The notes: generated by a model from the sequence alone, not told the origin. A stretch of DNA of 64,000 bases from Glaciimonas sp. PCH181 (GCF_003056055.1 NZ_PYFP01000001.1:2785503-2849502), one strand, 5' to 3'. Counted from the stretch's first letter, positions 47,657 through 59,860 are shown. Made by a program: numbers and translations.

Positions 47657-47748
47657 GATTATTCCTTTCCTGTTTCTTTGTGTGTCGGGCGGCGCACTGC
47701 ACCGCCCAACCAGTCGTTACCAACAATGCTGCACAAGATTTAGCCTGG

Positions 47749-47949
47749 TTATCCGCCACCAATGGCACGCACCATATCGACTTTATCCTGCGGCTGCAGC
47801 ACATGCTGCGCCCACAAATGTGATGGCACCACCTGACGATTAACCGCCACCGCAATCGCCTTGCCGGACAGCGCCAGCGCGGCTACCAATGCTTGCAGTG
47901 TCTGCGGTTCGTCAAGTTGATGGGGCGCACCGTTAAGTTCGATTTCCAT
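47749..47949 (-). CDS. thiS: Sulfur carrier protein ThiS
   Basis: A 66-residue ubiquitin-like carrier whose C-terminal glycine is adenylated and turned into a thiocarboxylate that gives sulfur to the thiazole. The C-terminus reads VRAIGGG, ending in the required Gly-Gly, and the N-terminal MEIELNGAP is typical. The frame begins with a GTG at 47961 that overlaps the thiC stop; I prefer the ATG at 47949 (or the adjacent one at 47952) because it gives family length. Confidence 0.92.
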   Translation of the reverse strand: MEIELNGAPHQLDEPQTLQALVAALALSGKAIAVAVNRQVVPSHLWAQHVLQPQDKVDMVRAIGGG

Positions 47950-47957
47950 CATCGCGC

Positions 47958-49955
<1,998 letters not shown>

Positions 49956-49989
49956 CTAACATTACAGCGTACAGGCCTACAACAAACTC

Positions 49990-50080
49990 GACAGCTTCCC
50001 TTCGCTGGCATTACCCAGATCAGGTTCAGAGGGTGTTTCTCACCCGATTACAGATTACGCAATCAGGACCCCTAGCATTT
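49990..50080 (-). promoter_or_regulatory. TPP riboswitch (thi box) upstream of thiC
   Basis: Read on the minus strand the region begins GGGGTCCTG and contains the conserved core CTGAACCTGATCTGGGTAAT followed by GCCAGCGAAGGGAAGCTG, the classic thi-box sequence, with a variable arm (GGGTGAGAAACACCC) between. Thiamine diphosphate binding would hide the ribosome site or end transcription before thiC. No obvious terminator stem with U-run lies between it and thiC, which suggests translational control. Confidence 0.95.
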
Positions 50081-50386
50081 TGCCAACTCGGGATACTCTT
50101 CCAAGTTAGCGGGTTGAATTTTAACACCGACAAATGGTCCCGCGCAAAGATTTACATTTGATTTTTGCGTGATTTTTTTGCCAACTTTTTCACTTTGCCA
50201 GCGCCTTAGCGCCGACGAAGCAAAAACAGGTTATTGACTTTCAATAACCTGTGTAGGAGCTACCAGTGTGCCTGCAGCGGAGTTCCAGAACCTGCAGGCG
50301 AAGACAGTACGCTCTCTGAGTCGCGCTAGAAGAGCGCAACGCCGCCAGGGTATTTGCGTACGTCCTGTTAAATATGTCCGCCTATG
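50081..50386. other. Non-coding region between the thi riboswitch and valS
   Basis: About 305 bases holding the outward thi promoter region and the valS leader side. The clearest structure is a perfect 10-bp hairpin at 50226-50252 (ACAGGTTATT/AATAACCTGT, 7-base loop). A short palindrome CCTGCAGG appears near 50295. No gene is seen. Confidence 0.5.
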
Positions 50387-50417
50387 TTGCGAAGCAACGG
50401 ACGTCGTCCTTTATAAT
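50387..50417 (+). promoter_or_regulatory. Probable valS promoter
   Basis: A perfect -10 TATAAT at 50412-50417 with TTGCGA at 50387-50392 as a -35 at 19-base spacing. It would give a leader of about 25 bases before the valS ATG. Confidence 0.6.
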
Positions 50418-50447
50418 CATCCTTTTAGCGAAAAACACCACTAAATC

Positions 50448-53267
50448 ATGGAATTAGCCAAGTCTTTCGACCCTGCCGAGATTGAACAATTTTGGCGTAG
50501 CGAGTGGGAAAAGCGCGGGTATTTTGCCGCCTCCACCGATGTCAGCAAACCATCGTTCAGCATCCAGTTACCGCCGCCAAATGTGACAGGTACGTTGCAT
50601 ATGGGCCACGCCTTCAATCAGACCATCATGGATGGCCTGGTACGTTATCACCGCATGCGCGGTTTTAATACTGCATGGATTCCGGGCACTGATCATGCAG
50701 GTATTGCCACTCAAATCGTGGTTGAACGTCAACTTGATGCGCAGAAAGTCTCGCGCCATGATCTTGGACGTGAAAAATTCATCGAAAAAGTCTGGGAGTG
50801 GAAAGAAAAATCCGGTTCCGCCATTACAGGCCAGATGCGTCGCCTCGGCTCGTCGGCCGATTGGGACCGCGAATATTTCACCATGGACCCGAATTTGTCC
50901 GGCACGGTCACTGAAGTCTTTGTACGCCTATTCGAACAAGGCTTGATTTATCGCGGCAAACGCCTGGTCAACTGGGATCCGGTATTGGGCACTGCGGTGT
51001 CCGATCTGGAAGTCGTATCGGAAGAAGAAGATGGTTCGATGTGGCATATCCGCTATCCGTTCGCGGACGGCAGCGGTCATTTAACAGTCGCCACGACACG
51101 GCCAGAAACCATGCTGGGCGACGTTGCGGTCGCAGTTGACCCAACCGACGAACGCTATATGCATTTGGTAGGCAAGATGCTGACGCTGCCTTTATGCGAC
51201 CGCGAAATCCCCGTGATTGCCGATGAATACGTCGATAAAGAATTCGGGACAGGTTGCGTCAAGATCACGCCTGCACATGACTTTAACGATTACGCGGTTG
51301 GACAACGCCACAATCTAGAAAAGATCAATATCCTGACGCTGGATGCCAAAATCAATGACGTCGGACCGGTCCAATATCAAGGCATGGATCGATTTGTTGC
51401 CCGTAAACAAATCGTTGCCGATCTGGATGCATTGGGCTTATTAGAGTCGGTCAAACCACACAAATTGATGGTGCCGCGTGGCGATCGTACCAGCGTGGTG
51501 ATTGAGCCAATGCTGACCGATCAATGGTTCGTCGCGATGAGTAAAGCTGCGCCGGAAGGCACACATTTTCCGGGCAAATCGATTGCAGAAGTCGCGCTGG
51601 AAAAAGTCGCCAATGGCGAAATCAAGATGGTGCCGGAAAATTGGACCACCACTTACAACCAATGGCTGAACAATATTCAAGACTGGTGCATTTCGCGCCA
51701 ATTGTGGTGGGGCCATCAGATTCCGGCCTGGTATGACGAAGATGGAAAAATCTACGTTGCACGGACTGAGGCCGAAGCACAGGCTCAAGCCGTCGGCAAA
51801 ACCATTCGGCGCGATGAAGACGTTCTCGATACCTGGTTTTCTTCTGCTCTGGTGCCATTTTCGACGCTAGGATGGCCGGAAGAAACGCCTGACTACAAAA
51901 TGTTCCTGCCCTCATCGGTGCTGGTTACCGGTTTCGACATTATCTTTTTCTGGGTAGCGCGCATGGTCATGATGACCACGCATTTCACCGGAAAAGTACC
52001 GTTTGGGACGGTCTATGTGCACGGTCTGGTGCGTGACGGTAGCGGTCAGAAGATGTCAAAATCGAAAGGCAATACGCTCGATCCGATTGATCTGATAGAC
52101 GGTATTGACCTTGAGTCTTTGGTCGCCAAACGCACAGTCGGGCTGATGAATCCGAAGCAAGCCGACGGCATTGCCAAAGCTACGCGCAAAGAATTTGCCG
52201 ATGGCATCCCGGCTTTTGGAACCGACGCGCTGCGGTTCACCTTTGCTTCATTAGCAACACTCGGACGAAATATCAATTTCGACCTAAGTCGTTGCGATGG
52301 CTATCGGAACTTCTGCAATAAATTGTGGAACGCCACACGTTTTGTGTTGATGAACACCGAAGGCAAGGATTGCGGCTTCGAAGGTCACACAGCTGGTGAG
52401 TGCAACAAAGAAAAGCTTGATTTCTCTTTAGCAGATCGCTGGATTGTTTCCCAATTACAACGGACTGAAGCCGACATCGCCAAAGGCTTTGCAGATTACC
52501 GCTTCGATAATATCTCGTCTGCGATTTACAAATTTGTTTGGGATGAGTATTGCGATTGGTATCTTGAAGTTGCCAAAATTCAGATGCAAAACGGCAGCCC
52601 GGCGCAACAACAAGCCACGCGCCGCACCTTATTGCGCGTATTGGAAACTGTGCTGCGATTAGCGCATCCGATCATTCCATTCGTCACCGAAGCCCTCTGG
52701 CAAAGCGTCGCGCCATTGACGGGACTGGTCATGGACCCGGCTGGTGATTCGATCATGCGCCAATCTTATCCGGAATCGCGTCCTGAAAAAATCGACGAAA
52801 AAGCCGAAGCATGGATGACAGAATTGAAATCTCTGACTGATGCCTGTCGCAATTTGCGTGGCGAAATGCAATTATCACCGGCATTGCGCATCCCACTGAT
52901 TATCGCTGGCGAGGCGGAGCAACAAGCAGCATTAAAGTCCTTCGCCCCGTATCTGCAAGGGTTGGCGAAATTATCTGAAGTACAAGTATTAGAGGTATTA
53001 CCCGAATCGCCTGCACCTGTATCCATAGTCGGCAATGCTAAGCTGATGCTGAAAGTTGAAATTGATGTTGCGGCAGAACGTGAGCGCCTTACCAAGGAAA
53101 TCACACGTTTGGATGCGGAGATCACTAAAGCACAGGCAAAACTTAGTAATGAAAGCTTTGTTGCCAGAGCCCCGGCGCAGGTTGTCGCGCAAGAGCAAGA
53201 GCGCGTAGCAAGTTTTTCTGCCACTTTGATCAAACTGCGGGAGCAATTTGCCAAACTGAAAGACTAG
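50448..53267 (+). CDS. valS: Valyl-tRNA synthetase
   Basis: ValS charges tRNA-Val and edits mis-charged threonine. The 939-residue class I enzyme has the HIGH motif as HMGH in [14 protein letters not shown] near residue 45, the CP1 editing domain in between, [16 protein letters not shown], and KMSKSKGN near residue 534. The anticodon-binding domain and a C-terminal coiled coil (about residues 865-939, [18 protein letters not shown]) complete it. A good promoter precedes it; no ribosome site of note is seen. Confidence 0.98.
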   Translation: MELAKSFDPAEIEQFWRSEWEKRGYFAASTDVSKPSFSIQLPPPNVTGTLHMGHAFNQTIMDGLVRYHRMRGFNTAWIPGTDHAGIATQIVVERQLDAQKVSRHDLGREKFIEKVWEWKEKSGSAITGQMRRLGSSADWDREYFTMDPNLSGTVTEVFVRLFEQGLIYRGKRLVNWDPVLGTAVSDLEVVSEEEDGSMWHIRYPFADGSGHLTVATTRPETMLGDVAVAVDPTDERYMHLVGKMLTLPLCDREIPVIADEYVDKEFGTGCVKITPAHDFNDYAVGQRHNLEKINILTLDAKINDVGPVQYQGMDRFVARKQIVADLDALGLLESVKPHKLMVPRGDRTSVVIEPMLTDQWFVAMSKAAPEGTHFPGKSIAEVALEKVANGEIKMVPENWTTTYNQWLNNIQDWCISRQLWWGHQIPAWYDEDGKIYVARTEAEAQAQAVGKTIRRDEDVLDTWFSSALVPFSTLGWPEETPDYKMFLPSSVLVTGFDIIFFWVARMVMMTTHFTGKVPFGTVYVHGLVRDGSGQKMSKSKGNTLDPIDLIDGIDLESLVAKRTVGLMNPKQADGIAKATRKEFADGIPAFGTDALRFTFASLATLGRNINFDLSRCDGYRNFCNKLWNATRFVLMNTEGKDCGFEGHTAGECNKEKLDFSLADRWIVSQLQRTEADIAKGFADYRFDNISSAIYKFVWDEYCDWYLEVAKIQMQNGSPAQQQATRRTLLRVLETVLRLAHPIIPFVTEALWQSVAPLTGLVMDPAGDSIMRQSYPESRPEKIDEKAEAWMTELKSLTDACRNLRGEMQLSPALRIPLIIAGEAEQQAALKSFAPYLQGLAKLSEVQVLEVLPESPAPVSIVGNAKLMLKVEIDVAAERERLTKEITRLDAEITKAQAKLSNESFVARAPAQVVAQEQERVASFSATLIKLREQFAKLKD

Positions 53268-53311
53268 CCACGTACCGCAAAGCCCATTGCATAGTATTCC
53301 TGTAAATCATT

Positions 53312-53387
53312 GCGCGTAAGCGGATTGAATCGTTAAGTACGTATCACGAATGACGATTCGGACCCTAGATTCAATCTACTTACGCGC
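53312..53387. repeat. Long imperfect inverted repeat between valS and the DUF2147 gene
   Basis: GCGCGTAAGCGGATTGAATC (53312-53331) pairs with the stretch at 53368-53387 in 18 of 20 positions. Inside the 36-base loop a second pair, GAATCGT (53327-53333) and ACGATTC (53353-53359), competes or stacks. No U-run follows. Just before the DUF2147 ribosome site, so it may act as valS 3' end, regulator or small mobile repeat. Confidence 0.55.
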
Positions 53388-53411
53388 GATACAAAAATAA
53401 TGGAGACATGC

Positions 53412-53858
53412 ATGAAAAAAAGACCAATCAGTATCCTTGCGGCTGGCTTGCTTATCGCATTCAGCGCCATTGGACAAACATCATCGCCAGTCGGTCTTTG
53501 GAAAAATATCGACGATGCTACTGGCAAACCGAAAGCCTTGATTCGCATCACCGAATCCAATGGTGAGCTGTCTGGAAAGATCGAAAAGCTATTTCGTGAA
53601 CCAAGTGAAGAGCAAAATCCGAAGTGCGTCAAATGCGAAGGCGACAACAAAGACAAACCTATTGTTGGTCTGACGATGCTGCAAGGGATGAAGAAAGATG
53701 GGACCGATTTTAGCGGCGGTACTATTCTGGATCCAGCGAACGGTAAGGTCTACAAAAGTAAAATGTCGTTAGAGGAAGACGGCAAGAAATTAAATGTCCG
53801 CGGGTATATTGGCGTTCCGATGCTGGGGCGCTCGCAAACTTGGGTGCGTGAAGAATAA
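53412..53858 (+). CDS. DUF2147 family exported protein
   Basis: A 148-residue protein with a signal peptide (MKKRPISILAAGLLIAFSAIG) and a mature DUF2147 domain: VGLWKNIDDATGKPKALIRI, a CVKCEGDNKDKP loop with two cysteines, GGTILDPANGKVYKSKM and the C-terminal GRSQTWVR. The fold is a small beta-barrel; the function is unknown. GGAG lies 6 bases before the ATG at 53412; an in-frame ATG at 53400 is less likely. Ends in its own bidirectional terminator. Confidence 0.9.
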   Translation: MKKRPISILAAGLLIAFSAIGQTSSPVGLWKNIDDATGKPKALIRITESNGELSGKIEKLFREPSEEQNPKCVKCEGDNKDKPIVGLTMLQGMKKDGTDFSGGTILDPANGKVYKSKMSLEEDGKKLNVRGYIGVPMLGRSQTWVREE

Positions 53859-53872
53859 CAATCCCGATCTGT

Positions 53873-53910
53873 AAAAAAGCCACGCTAGTTATAAACCGCG
53901 TGGCTTTTTT
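53873..53910. terminator. Bidirectional terminator after the DUF2147 gene
   Basis: AAAAAAGCCACGC and GCGTGGCTTTTTT form a 13-bp perfect stem around a 12-base loop, between convergent genes. Confidence 0.9.
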
Positions 53911-53947
53911 ATATCTATCACTATAGAAAAACGGAGGCTCTGTGTAT

Positions 53948-54790
53948 CTATACGAAAGATAGTGTCAGTCCCGGTAGCGCTACGCCAGAAAATGCAGTCA
54001 CCCAAGTTTGGCCACGCTGCACCGGATAAGCATCTGTCCACGTACCTGTAGTAATAATTTCTCCCGCAGTCAATGGTGCGAACTGAGGCTGTGTTTTAAG
54101 CAACTGATGTAAATGCCAAACCGCGTGCAAGGGACTATCCAGTACGTCGCTGCCAAAACCAGCGCCACACAACATTACCGAGTCCTCTGTGCAGCAGGAT
54201 AACGACACACTTGCATTGGCCAGAATGTCACCTAAATTTCGCCGCGTAGCTGTTGATAAAACATGCGGATCGCCGATAATGAGCGTCCCGTGCAAACCGA
54301 ATGCCGCAACAGCATCAGCGGCTTCAAACTTCCAGTCGGGAAATGGACACACCACTATTTCAAAAGCGTGCGCCATCCATTCGATGCAATCCGCCAAATC
54401 ATTAATGGTAGCGTCGGGCGCCGGCGTCGTCGCCAACTTGAACACGATTTCCGGCTCGATGCGCGGTTGCACTGCGCCTTCGAGACTCTGAATGCCGCGA
54501 TTATCATCGGCAAAACGCACGGTACTATCAAAGATATGCGACCAAATAAGCGCGTGGATAGGCTCCTTGACACCATATTTTGGCCATAGGGTACGATTGG
54601 TAAAACCAAGTTTGCGCCCTATCGGAACCTCACCTTGACTGATGCTGGCATCCAGCACCCTCTTTGCAATGTCATATCCGTCGGCAAGTGACAATACCTC
54701 GCCATTTGACAGTGGTGGTAACAGTTGAGCGTGCGCTCTCGCATCAATAAGTTGATGCGCATACCGATTGGCTTTAGTGGACATGAGCAT
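53948..54790 (-). CDS. 2-keto-4-pentenoate hydratase / 4-oxalocrotonate decarboxylase family protein
   Basis: A roughly 280-residue member of the MhpD/HpcG branch of the fumarylacetoacetate hydrolase superfamily, which acts on 2-oxo-acids with a divalent metal. Seen are IGRKLGFTNRTLWPKYGV, RIEPEIVFKL with the metal-binding Glu pair, and ITTGTWTDAYPVQRGQ near the C-terminus. No meta-cleavage genes are nearby, so the physiological substrate is uncertain. Start is unclear: ATG at 54790 or 54784, neither with a good ribosome site. Confidence 0.85.
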   Translation of the reverse strand: MLMSTKANRYAHQLIDARAHAQLLPPLSNGEVLSLADGYDIAKRVLDASISQGEVPIGRKLGFTNRTLWPKYGVKEPIHALIWSHIFDSTVRFADDNRGIQSLEGAVQPRIEPEIVFKLATTPAPDATINDLADCIEWMAHAFEIVVCPFPDWKFEAADAVAAFGLHGTLIIGDPHVLSTATRRNLGDILANASVSLSCCTEDSVMLCGAGFGSDVLDSPLHAVWHLHQLLKTQPQFAPLTAGEIITTGTWTDAYPVQRGQTWVTAFSGVALPGLTLSFV

Positions 54791-54860
54791 GGTTCGCTTA
54801 CACAAATTAGTGAAGACTATCGCATTGTCTGTGACGTTTAATTTTTATACAAGCAGCAGA

Positions 54861-55385
54861 TTAGGGAATACAACATTTCTGTAAATACCGATCCAATTGC
54901 GCTGCAAATGTATGCCTGTCGTTCTGACTAAATGTTGCAGGACCGCCAGTTTCTACGCCTGAGTCACGTAACTCCTCCAAAAACTTGCGCATCGTTAAGT
55001 GCTGCTGAATATTATCATTCGTATAAAATTCGCCGCGTGGATTAAGCGCATCGCCACCCCGCTCCAGAACTTCTGCCGCCAGCGGAATATCTGCCGTTAT
55101 GACCAAATCCCCCGAACGTAACAAGCGAACAATTTCCTGATCGGCAACATCAAATCCTGATGGCACCTGAATAGCTTTTATAAAACGTGACGGTGGTGTT
55201 CGTAGTAATTTATTTGCTACCAGCGTAGTGATGATTTGGCGCCGCTCAGCTACACGAAATAAGATTTCTTTAATAACGTTTGGGCAAGCATCGGCATCGA
55301 TCCATATTTGTAGGCCAGCTTGTTGTCGCTGCGGTGCATCGCCGGTATTAATATGAGTGCTAATTTTGCCCCCACAACTCACCAT
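54861..55385 (-). CDS. DUF188 (YaiI/YqxD) family protein
   Basis: A 174-residue protein of the YaiI/YqxD family, a PIN-like fold of unknown function. Family signatures are [21 protein letters not shown] in overlapping parts, [24 protein letters not shown] and the C-terminal [12 protein letters not shown]. The only fitting starts are the ATG at 55385 or the GTG next to it, both inside the end of ruvB, so the genes overlap by 26 bases and translation may be coupled. The first 24 residues before the conserved core are not typical of the family. Confidence 0.88.
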   Translation of the reverse strand: MVSCGGKISTHINTGDAPQRQQAGLQIWIDADACPNVIKEILFRVAERRQIITTLVANKLLRTPPSRFIKAIQVPSGFDVADQEIVRLLRSGDLVITADIPLAAEVLERGGDALNPRGEFYTNDNIQQHLTMRKFLEELRDSGVETGGPATFSQNDRHTFAAQLDRYLQKCCIP

Positions 55386-56418
55386 TTGGACCGGTCTGCG
55401 GTACGCTCACGCCAAAGTGGGCATAAGCCGCCGGAGTAGCGATTCGACCGCGCGGTGTACGCTGAAGAAATCCCTGTTGGATTAGATAAGGCTCCAGCAC
55501 GTCTTCGATGGTATCCCGTTCTTCACCGATCGCTGCCGCCAGATTATCAAGCCCGACTGGACCGCCACCAAATTTAAACAACACGGCTTCCAGCAACTTA
55601 CGGTCCATTACATCGAAACCGACTGGATCGACGTCCAACATCACTAATGCAGCATCGGCAATCGACTTTGTAATTTCACCGTTCCCTTTAACCTCAGCAT
55701 AATCTCGCACACGGCGTAAAAGTCGGTTAGCGATACGTGGCGTACCGCGACTGCGCTTCGCAATTTCAAACGCGCCATCACCGAATATAGGGGCATTAAG
55801 TAAAGCAGAGCTACGTGTAACGATCTTGGTCAATTCTTCTGGCGTATAAAATTCCAATCTTGCGACGATACCAAAACGGTCTCGCAGCGGATTCGTCAAC
55901 ATTCCTGCGCGAGTCGTCGCGCCAACTAAGGTAAATGGCTGCAAATCGAGGCGCACAGAACGTGCGGCCGGACCCTCGCCGATCATAATGTCAATTTGAT
56001 AATCTTCAAGAGCAGGGTAAAGAATTTCTTCTACTACGGGAGAAAGACGGTGAATTTCGTCGATAAAGAGGACATCATTGGCCTCTAAATTTGTCAATAA
56101 TGCTGCCAAATCCCCGGCACGTTCTAATACAGGTCCGGAGGTTTGACGTAAATTAACGCCCATTTCACGCGCAATAATATGCGCGAGTGTTGTTTTTCCA
56201 AGGCCAGGAGGGCCAAATAGCAATGTATGGTCTAACGCTTCTTTCCGCTGACGCGCTGCGGTAATGAAGATCTCCAACTGTTCGCGAATTTTTTGCTGTC
56301 CGACATACTCATCCAGATGCTTGGGTCGCAACGCACGTTCAATTGCCTCCTCATTCGGCGAAGCTGGTGTCGCTGCGATAATCCGCTGCGCCGTAAAGTC
56401 GTCCGTTTGAATGCTCAT
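55360..56418 (-). CDS. ruvB: Holliday junction branch migration helicase RuvB
   Basis: RuvB is the hexameric AAA+ motor that, with RuvA, drives branch migration. The 352-residue protein has Walker [13 protein letters not shown], Walker [13 protein letters not shown], the sensor/arginine-finger regions [16 protein letters not shown] and [17 protein letters not shown], and the C-terminal winged helix with [12 protein letters not shown]. It lies 84 bases after ruvA on the same strand. Confidence 0.98.
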   Translation of the reverse strand: MSIQTDDFTAQRIIAATPASPNEEAIERALRPKHLDEYVGQQKIREQLEIFITAARQRKEALDHTLLFGPPGLGKTTLAHIIAREMGVNLRQTSGPVLERAGDLAALLTNLEANDVLFIDEIHRLSPVVEEILYPALEDYQIDIMIGEGPAARSVRLDLQPFTLVGATTRAGMLTNPLRDRFGIVARLEFYTPEELTKIVTRSSALLNAPIFGDGAFEIAKRSRGTPRIANRLLRRVRDYAEVKGNGEITKSIADAALVMLDVDPVGFDVMDRKLLEAVLFKFGGGPVGLDNLAAAIGEERDTIEDVLEPYLIQQGFLQRTPRGRIATPAAYAHFGVSVPQTGPNGELWGQN

Positions 56419-56502
56419 GATGAGATGTTAGCTTGGCTAGGTAAGTTATATGTCGTTGAGAACGCATATTAGAACGCAAATCTAATACTTATGCGTTTTA
56501 AT

Positions 56503-57081
56503 CTATAGCTTGGACAATGCCTTCAAAGCCAACTTGATACCATCGGATACGGTTACGTCGGTTGGTATTTGTTTCATGGCTAAAAGTGCCTCTTTGTCGG
56601 AGTAACCCAAAGCAACTAAGGCATTCAAAATATCGCCAGTTACATCGCTGATTAAATGGCCGCCTACGGCACCAAGATCCGCGCCAAGTTTACCTTTTAA
56701 TTCAAGCAACAATCGCTCGGCAGTTTTTTTTCCGATACCTGGGACTTTAGTCAAACGCCCAGCCTCTTGCAAGGTGATCGCCTGTGCCAAATCAGAAACA
56801 GACATACCAGATAGAATCGACAGCGCCGTCCGCGCACCAACACCGCTAATCTTAATTAACTGCTTGAAAACGTTACGCTCTTCGGCAGTACCAAATCCAA
56901 ATAGAACGTGCGCATCTTCTCGTATGGCAAGATGAGTTAGCAAGACTACCTTCTCACCAATTCCAGGGAGATTGTAAAAAGTACTCATAGGGACGCCGAC
57001 TTCGTAGCCGACTCCGTTGCAATCAACCAACAGTTGTGGCGGATTTTTTTCGAGCAACGTTCCAGCGAGACGACCTATCAT
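56503..57081 (-). CDS. ruvA: Holliday junction DNA helicase subunit RuvA
   Basis: RuvA binds four-way junctions as a tetramer and loads RuvB. The 192-residue protein has the N-terminal OB domain ([20 protein letters not shown]), the two helix-hairpin-helix motifs ([15 protein letters not shown] and [16 protein letters not shown]) and the flexible C-terminal domain that touches RuvB. ruvC, usually the gene before it, is not in the window; an IS66 element lies 101 bases upstream of the start codon and may disturb the ruvA promoter. Confidence 0.97.
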   Translation of the reverse strand: MIGRLAGTLLEKNPPQLLVDCNGVGYEVGVPMSTFYNLPGIGEKVVLLTHLAIREDAHVLFGFGTAEERNVFKQLIKISGVGARTALSILSGMSVSDLAQAITLQEAGRLTKVPGIGKKTAERLLLELKGKLGADLGAVGGHLISDVTGDILNALVALGYSDKEALLAMKQIPTDVTVSDGIKLALKALSKL

Positions 57082-57181
57082 CTTGTATGACCATAGTAAA
57101 AAGTAAGCTAAATCATACAGGACAACTGATTAAAAACCCAGTAGTTGTCGTTACGAGATTACAGATGTGGGCAATTTGACG

Positions 57182-57189
57182 TTTGGGAT
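57182..57189. repeat. 8-bp target site duplication, left copy
   Basis: TTTGGGAT directly outside the left terminal repeat of the IS66 element; identical to the copy at 59678-59685. IS66-family elements make 8-bp duplications. Confidence 0.95.
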
Positions 57190-57235
57190 GTAAGCGTCGT
57201 TCAAAGGCCGTATTGACAGCCCCGCATTTCAGCGG

Positions 57236-58813
57236 CTATTGCTTTGGCGCAGATATGATCGCCAGCCTAGATGCCAGATTCCAAGGCAGGAAGTCATCAA
57301 TTTGATTGACGGGATGATCGGCAATATGCGTCAGGACGTAGCGCAACCATGCTGCCGGATCGACGCCATTGAGTTTAGCCGTCCCAATGAGCGAGTAGAT
57401 AGCGGCGGCACGTTCGCCGCCATTGTCGGAGCCTGCAAACAGATAATTACGTCGTCCAATGGCGATACCGCGCAATGCGCGTTCGGCGGCCGAATTATCG
57501 ATCTCGATGCTGCCATCGTCGCAATAGCGGGTTAATGCTGGCCATAAATTGAGGGCGTACAGGATCGCCGCAGTAGTATCGGATTTGCGCGACAGCGTCA
57601 ACAAACTTGCCCGCAGCCAGCTTTCCAACGCATCAATGAGCGGGCGCGACTGCGCCTGGCGCACTGCCTGTCTTACCTGTGGCGGTTTGCCACGTATGCT
57701 TGCTTCGATCTCATACAATGCGCCGATGCGGCGCAAGGCTTCAGTGGTGATTGGCGAGGCCCGTGCTGCATGCAAGTCGAAGAATTTGCGTCGCGCGTGC
57801 GCCCAGCACGCAGCCTCCTGTACACGACCGGTTGCATAAATCGCGTTGAATCCGGCATACGCATCGGCCTGCAGAACGCCGGCGAATTTCGCCAGATGGG
57901 TCTGAGGATGGATACCTTTGCGGTCCGGCGTGTAAGCGAACCAGACTGCCGGGGCATCGGTTGATCCCGATGGCCGGTCGTCGCGGACATACGTCCACAG
58001 TCTGGCTGTTTTGGTCTTGCCATTGCCGGGTGCCAGTACCGGGATCGGGGTGTCGTCGGCATGTAATTTGGTCGTTGCCATCACATGACGGCGTACCGCA
58101 TCGACCAGCGGTCGCAGCAGGCTGCTGGCAGCACCGACCCAGTCTGCCAATAATCCCCGATCCAGTTCCACACCTTCCCGGGCATAGATGACCGATTGCC
58201 GGTAGAGCGGAAGATGATCAGCGAACTTGCTCACCAGAATATGGGCGAGTAATCCGGGCCCCGCCAGACCGCGTGCAATCGGACGGCTGGGTGCCGGCGC
58301 CTGGACGATGCAGTCGCAGCAGGTGCAAGCGAGTTTGGGACGCACATGCCGGATGACCCGAAAGCTGGCCGGGACGAATTCAAGTTGCTCGGCAACGTCA
58401 CTGCCGAGATGACGCAAATCGCCACCGCAATCGGGGCAGGCGGCATGCTCTGGCGTATAGATCTTCTCGTCCCGGGGCAAATGGGGCGGTAGCGGTTTGC
58501 GTGGTATCTTCGGACGCACTGGCTTCGTTGCCGGGGCAGCGCTGGCAACGTCACTTTCTTCTGTCTGCAAATCTTCTAACCGTAATTCGAGTTGTTCAAT
58601 TTGCCGGTCCAGCTTCTCGGATTTGCGGCCGAACTGCAGCCGTTTGAGTTTGGCGATGAAGAGCTTGAGGTGTTCGATTTCGATGCGATGTGAGGACAGT
58701 GCGTCCTGTAGCTGCGCCACCGTTTCCCCGTGCAACGCAATGACCGCATCACGATCGGTAATCATCGCTTTTAAAGCGCTGATATCGTCGGGAAGGTGGG
58801 GCGGCGTTGACAT
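57236..58813 (-). CDS. tnpC: IS66 family transposase TnpC
   Basis: The DDE transposase of IS66, 525 residues. In order: a leucine-zipper-like coiled coil at the N-terminus with [12 protein letters not shown] (IS66 N-domain), a zinc-finger-like [12 protein letters not shown], a CTCCDC segment, the catalytic aspartates in [12 protein letters not shown] and [12 protein letters not shown], and the glutamate in [20 protein letters not shown]. The C-terminal IS66 tail with NPAAW-like [13 protein letters not shown] is present. No frameshift or stop is seen, so it appears functional. Begins 29 bases after tnpB. Confidence 0.96.
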   Translation of the reverse strand: MSTPPHLPDDISALKAMITDRDAVIALHGETVAQLQDALSSHRIEIEHLKLFIAKLKRLQFGRKSEKLDRQIEQLELRLEDLQTEESDVASAAPATKPVRPKIPRKPLPPHLPRDEKIYTPEHAACPDCGGDLRHLGSDVAEQLEFVPASFRVIRHVRPKLACTCCDCIVQAPAPSRPIARGLAGPGLLAHILVSKFADHLPLYRQSVIYAREGVELDRGLLADWVGAASSLLRPLVDAVRRHVMATTKLHADDTPIPVLAPGNGKTKTARLWTYVRDDRPSGSTDAPAVWFAYTPDRKGIHPQTHLAKFAGVLQADAYAGFNAIYATGRVQEAACWAHARRKFFDLHAARASPITTEALRRIGALYEIEASIRGKPPQVRQAVRQAQSRPLIDALESWLRASLLTLSRKSDTTAAILYALNLWPALTRYCDDGSIEIDNSAAERALRGIAIGRRNYLFAGSDNGGERAAAIYSLIGTAKLNGVDPAAWLRYVLTHIADHPVNQIDDFLPWNLASRLAIISAPKQ

Positions 58814-58842
58814 GCCCGTAGTTTACCGAATGACGTCGATGT

Positions 58843-59190
58843 TTACAAGCCTGACAGGGGCCGTTGCGTGCGCTCGGGACGTCGCCAATCGATCCCTTCC
58901 AGCAACATTGACAGTTGCGCTTGCGACAGACAAACCGCGCCTTCGCTTGCCTGCGGCCAGATGAAGCGGCCGCGTTCCAGCCGTTTGGCCAGCAGACACA
59001 GCCCGTCGCCGGTCCACCACAAGATCTTCAAAATATCGCCACGTCGGCCACGAAACACGAAGACGTGACCGCTAAACGGGTCATCGGCCAATGCCGTTTG
59101 CACCTTGGCTGCCAACCCATTAAAACCGCAACGCATATCGGTCACGCCTGCTGCGATCCAGATCCGCGTTCCTGCTGGCAAACCGATCAT
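58843..59190 (-). CDS. tnpB: IS66 accessory protein TnpB
   Basis: The 115-residue IS66 Orf2 protein (not related to the RNA-guided TnpB). Family signatures are [36 protein letters not shown] and [17 protein letters not shown]. It is needed with TnpA for IS66 transposition, but its biochemical role is unknown. Its ATG overlaps the tnpA stop by four bases, indicating coupled translation. Confidence 0.96.
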   Translation of the reverse strand: MIGLPAGTRIWIAAGVTDMRCGFNGLAAKVQTALADDPFSGHVFVFRGRRGDILKILWWTGDGLCLLAKRLERGRFIWPQASEGAVCLSQAQLSMLLEGIDWRRPERTQRPLSGL

Positions 59191-59582
59191 GCCAGCAACC
59201 GGGCCAGCACCATGGAAAGCATAGACGGATCCACCACGCCCTCGACTCGAAGTCGCGCCTTACCTATTTCCAGGACCATCACGCCGGTCGGTGTAACGGC
59301 CGTGGTGAAGACTGGCTTGGCAGGGGATGGTTGCCGAGGGTCGCCAAGAACTACTGGCAGCAATTTGACGGACTTGCCTGAGGCAATCTCATAGGCTCCT
59401 GCACGAAACAATTTACGCCAGGTAAATACCTGGTTCGCATTCACATCGTGGGCCCGCGCCACCCGCGACACCGAGGCCCCAGCCATCAAGGATTGTTCGA
59501 CCACCATGCGTTTGAAATCAATCGAATGTTGCCGATAACCACTGCGCTTAGAGGGAGTAACCGACTCAATATTTGTGTCCAT
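59187..59582 (-). CDS. tnpA: IS66 accessory protein TnpA (helix-turn-helix)
   Basis: The small IS66 Orf1 protein with an IS3/Tn3-like helix-turn-helix: [20 protein letters not shown], then [21 protein letters not shown] give the ATG at 59582 (131 residues, MDTNIESV); the frame is also open to an ATG at 59630, which would add 16 residues. Likely binds the element's ends. Confidence 0.93.
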   Translation of the reverse strand: MDTNIESVTPSKRSGYRQHSIDFKRMVVEQSLMAGASVSRVARAHDVNANQVFTWRKLFRAGAYEIASGKSVKLLPVVLGDPRQPSPAKPVFTTAVTPTGVMVLEIGKARLRVEGVVDPSMLSMVLARLLA

Positions 59583-59677
59583 AATTTGAAGTTGTGGGCA
59601 CAATCGATTTGTACCCTCCAACGCAATCATGCGGACATTTGAGGATTAGGTATAGACGGTTTTGAGCGCACGCTTAC

Positions 59678-59685
59678 TTTGGGAT
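59678..59685. repeat. 8-bp target site duplication, right copy
   Basis: TTTGGGAT directly outside the right terminal repeat of the IS66 element, identical to the left copy. Confidence 0.95.
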
Positions 59686-59860
59686 AGTCATTTTGATGCT
59701 TGATATTTTGTTGGATGCTGATTGGCTGATGTGTGACGGCGGATTATATGAGGAATGGTTGTACCGGAAATATCGATTGGCTAAATAAATGGCTCAATAC
59801 ATGCAGTAGGTGTGTGTTTTTCTCCGATCCGATTTCGATTCGATTTCGATTGCCCAAAGC

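Larger units (their letters stand above)
57190..59677 (-). mobile_element. Complete IS66-family insertion sequence
   Basis: The element spans 2,488 bases. Its ends are inverted repeats starting GTAAGCGT on each side (left GTAAGCGTCGTTCAAAGG, right, read inwards, GTAAGCGTGCGCTCAAAA), flanked by perfect TTTGGGAT duplications. It carries the three standard IS66 genes tnpA, tnpB and tnpC on the minus strand, all open, so it may still be active. It landed between the 5S rRNA terminator region and ruvA. Intact duplications indicate simple transposition and no later rearrangement across the element. Confidence 0.95.

Noticed and set aside
52766..53254. 162-codon frame antisense to the end of valS
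   Set aside because: Serine- and cysteine-rich shadow translation of the valS coiled coil; not a gene.
57182..59685. IS66-mediated recombination as the cause of ruvC loss
   Set aside because: The identical 8-bp duplications on both sides show that the flanks were contiguous at insertion.
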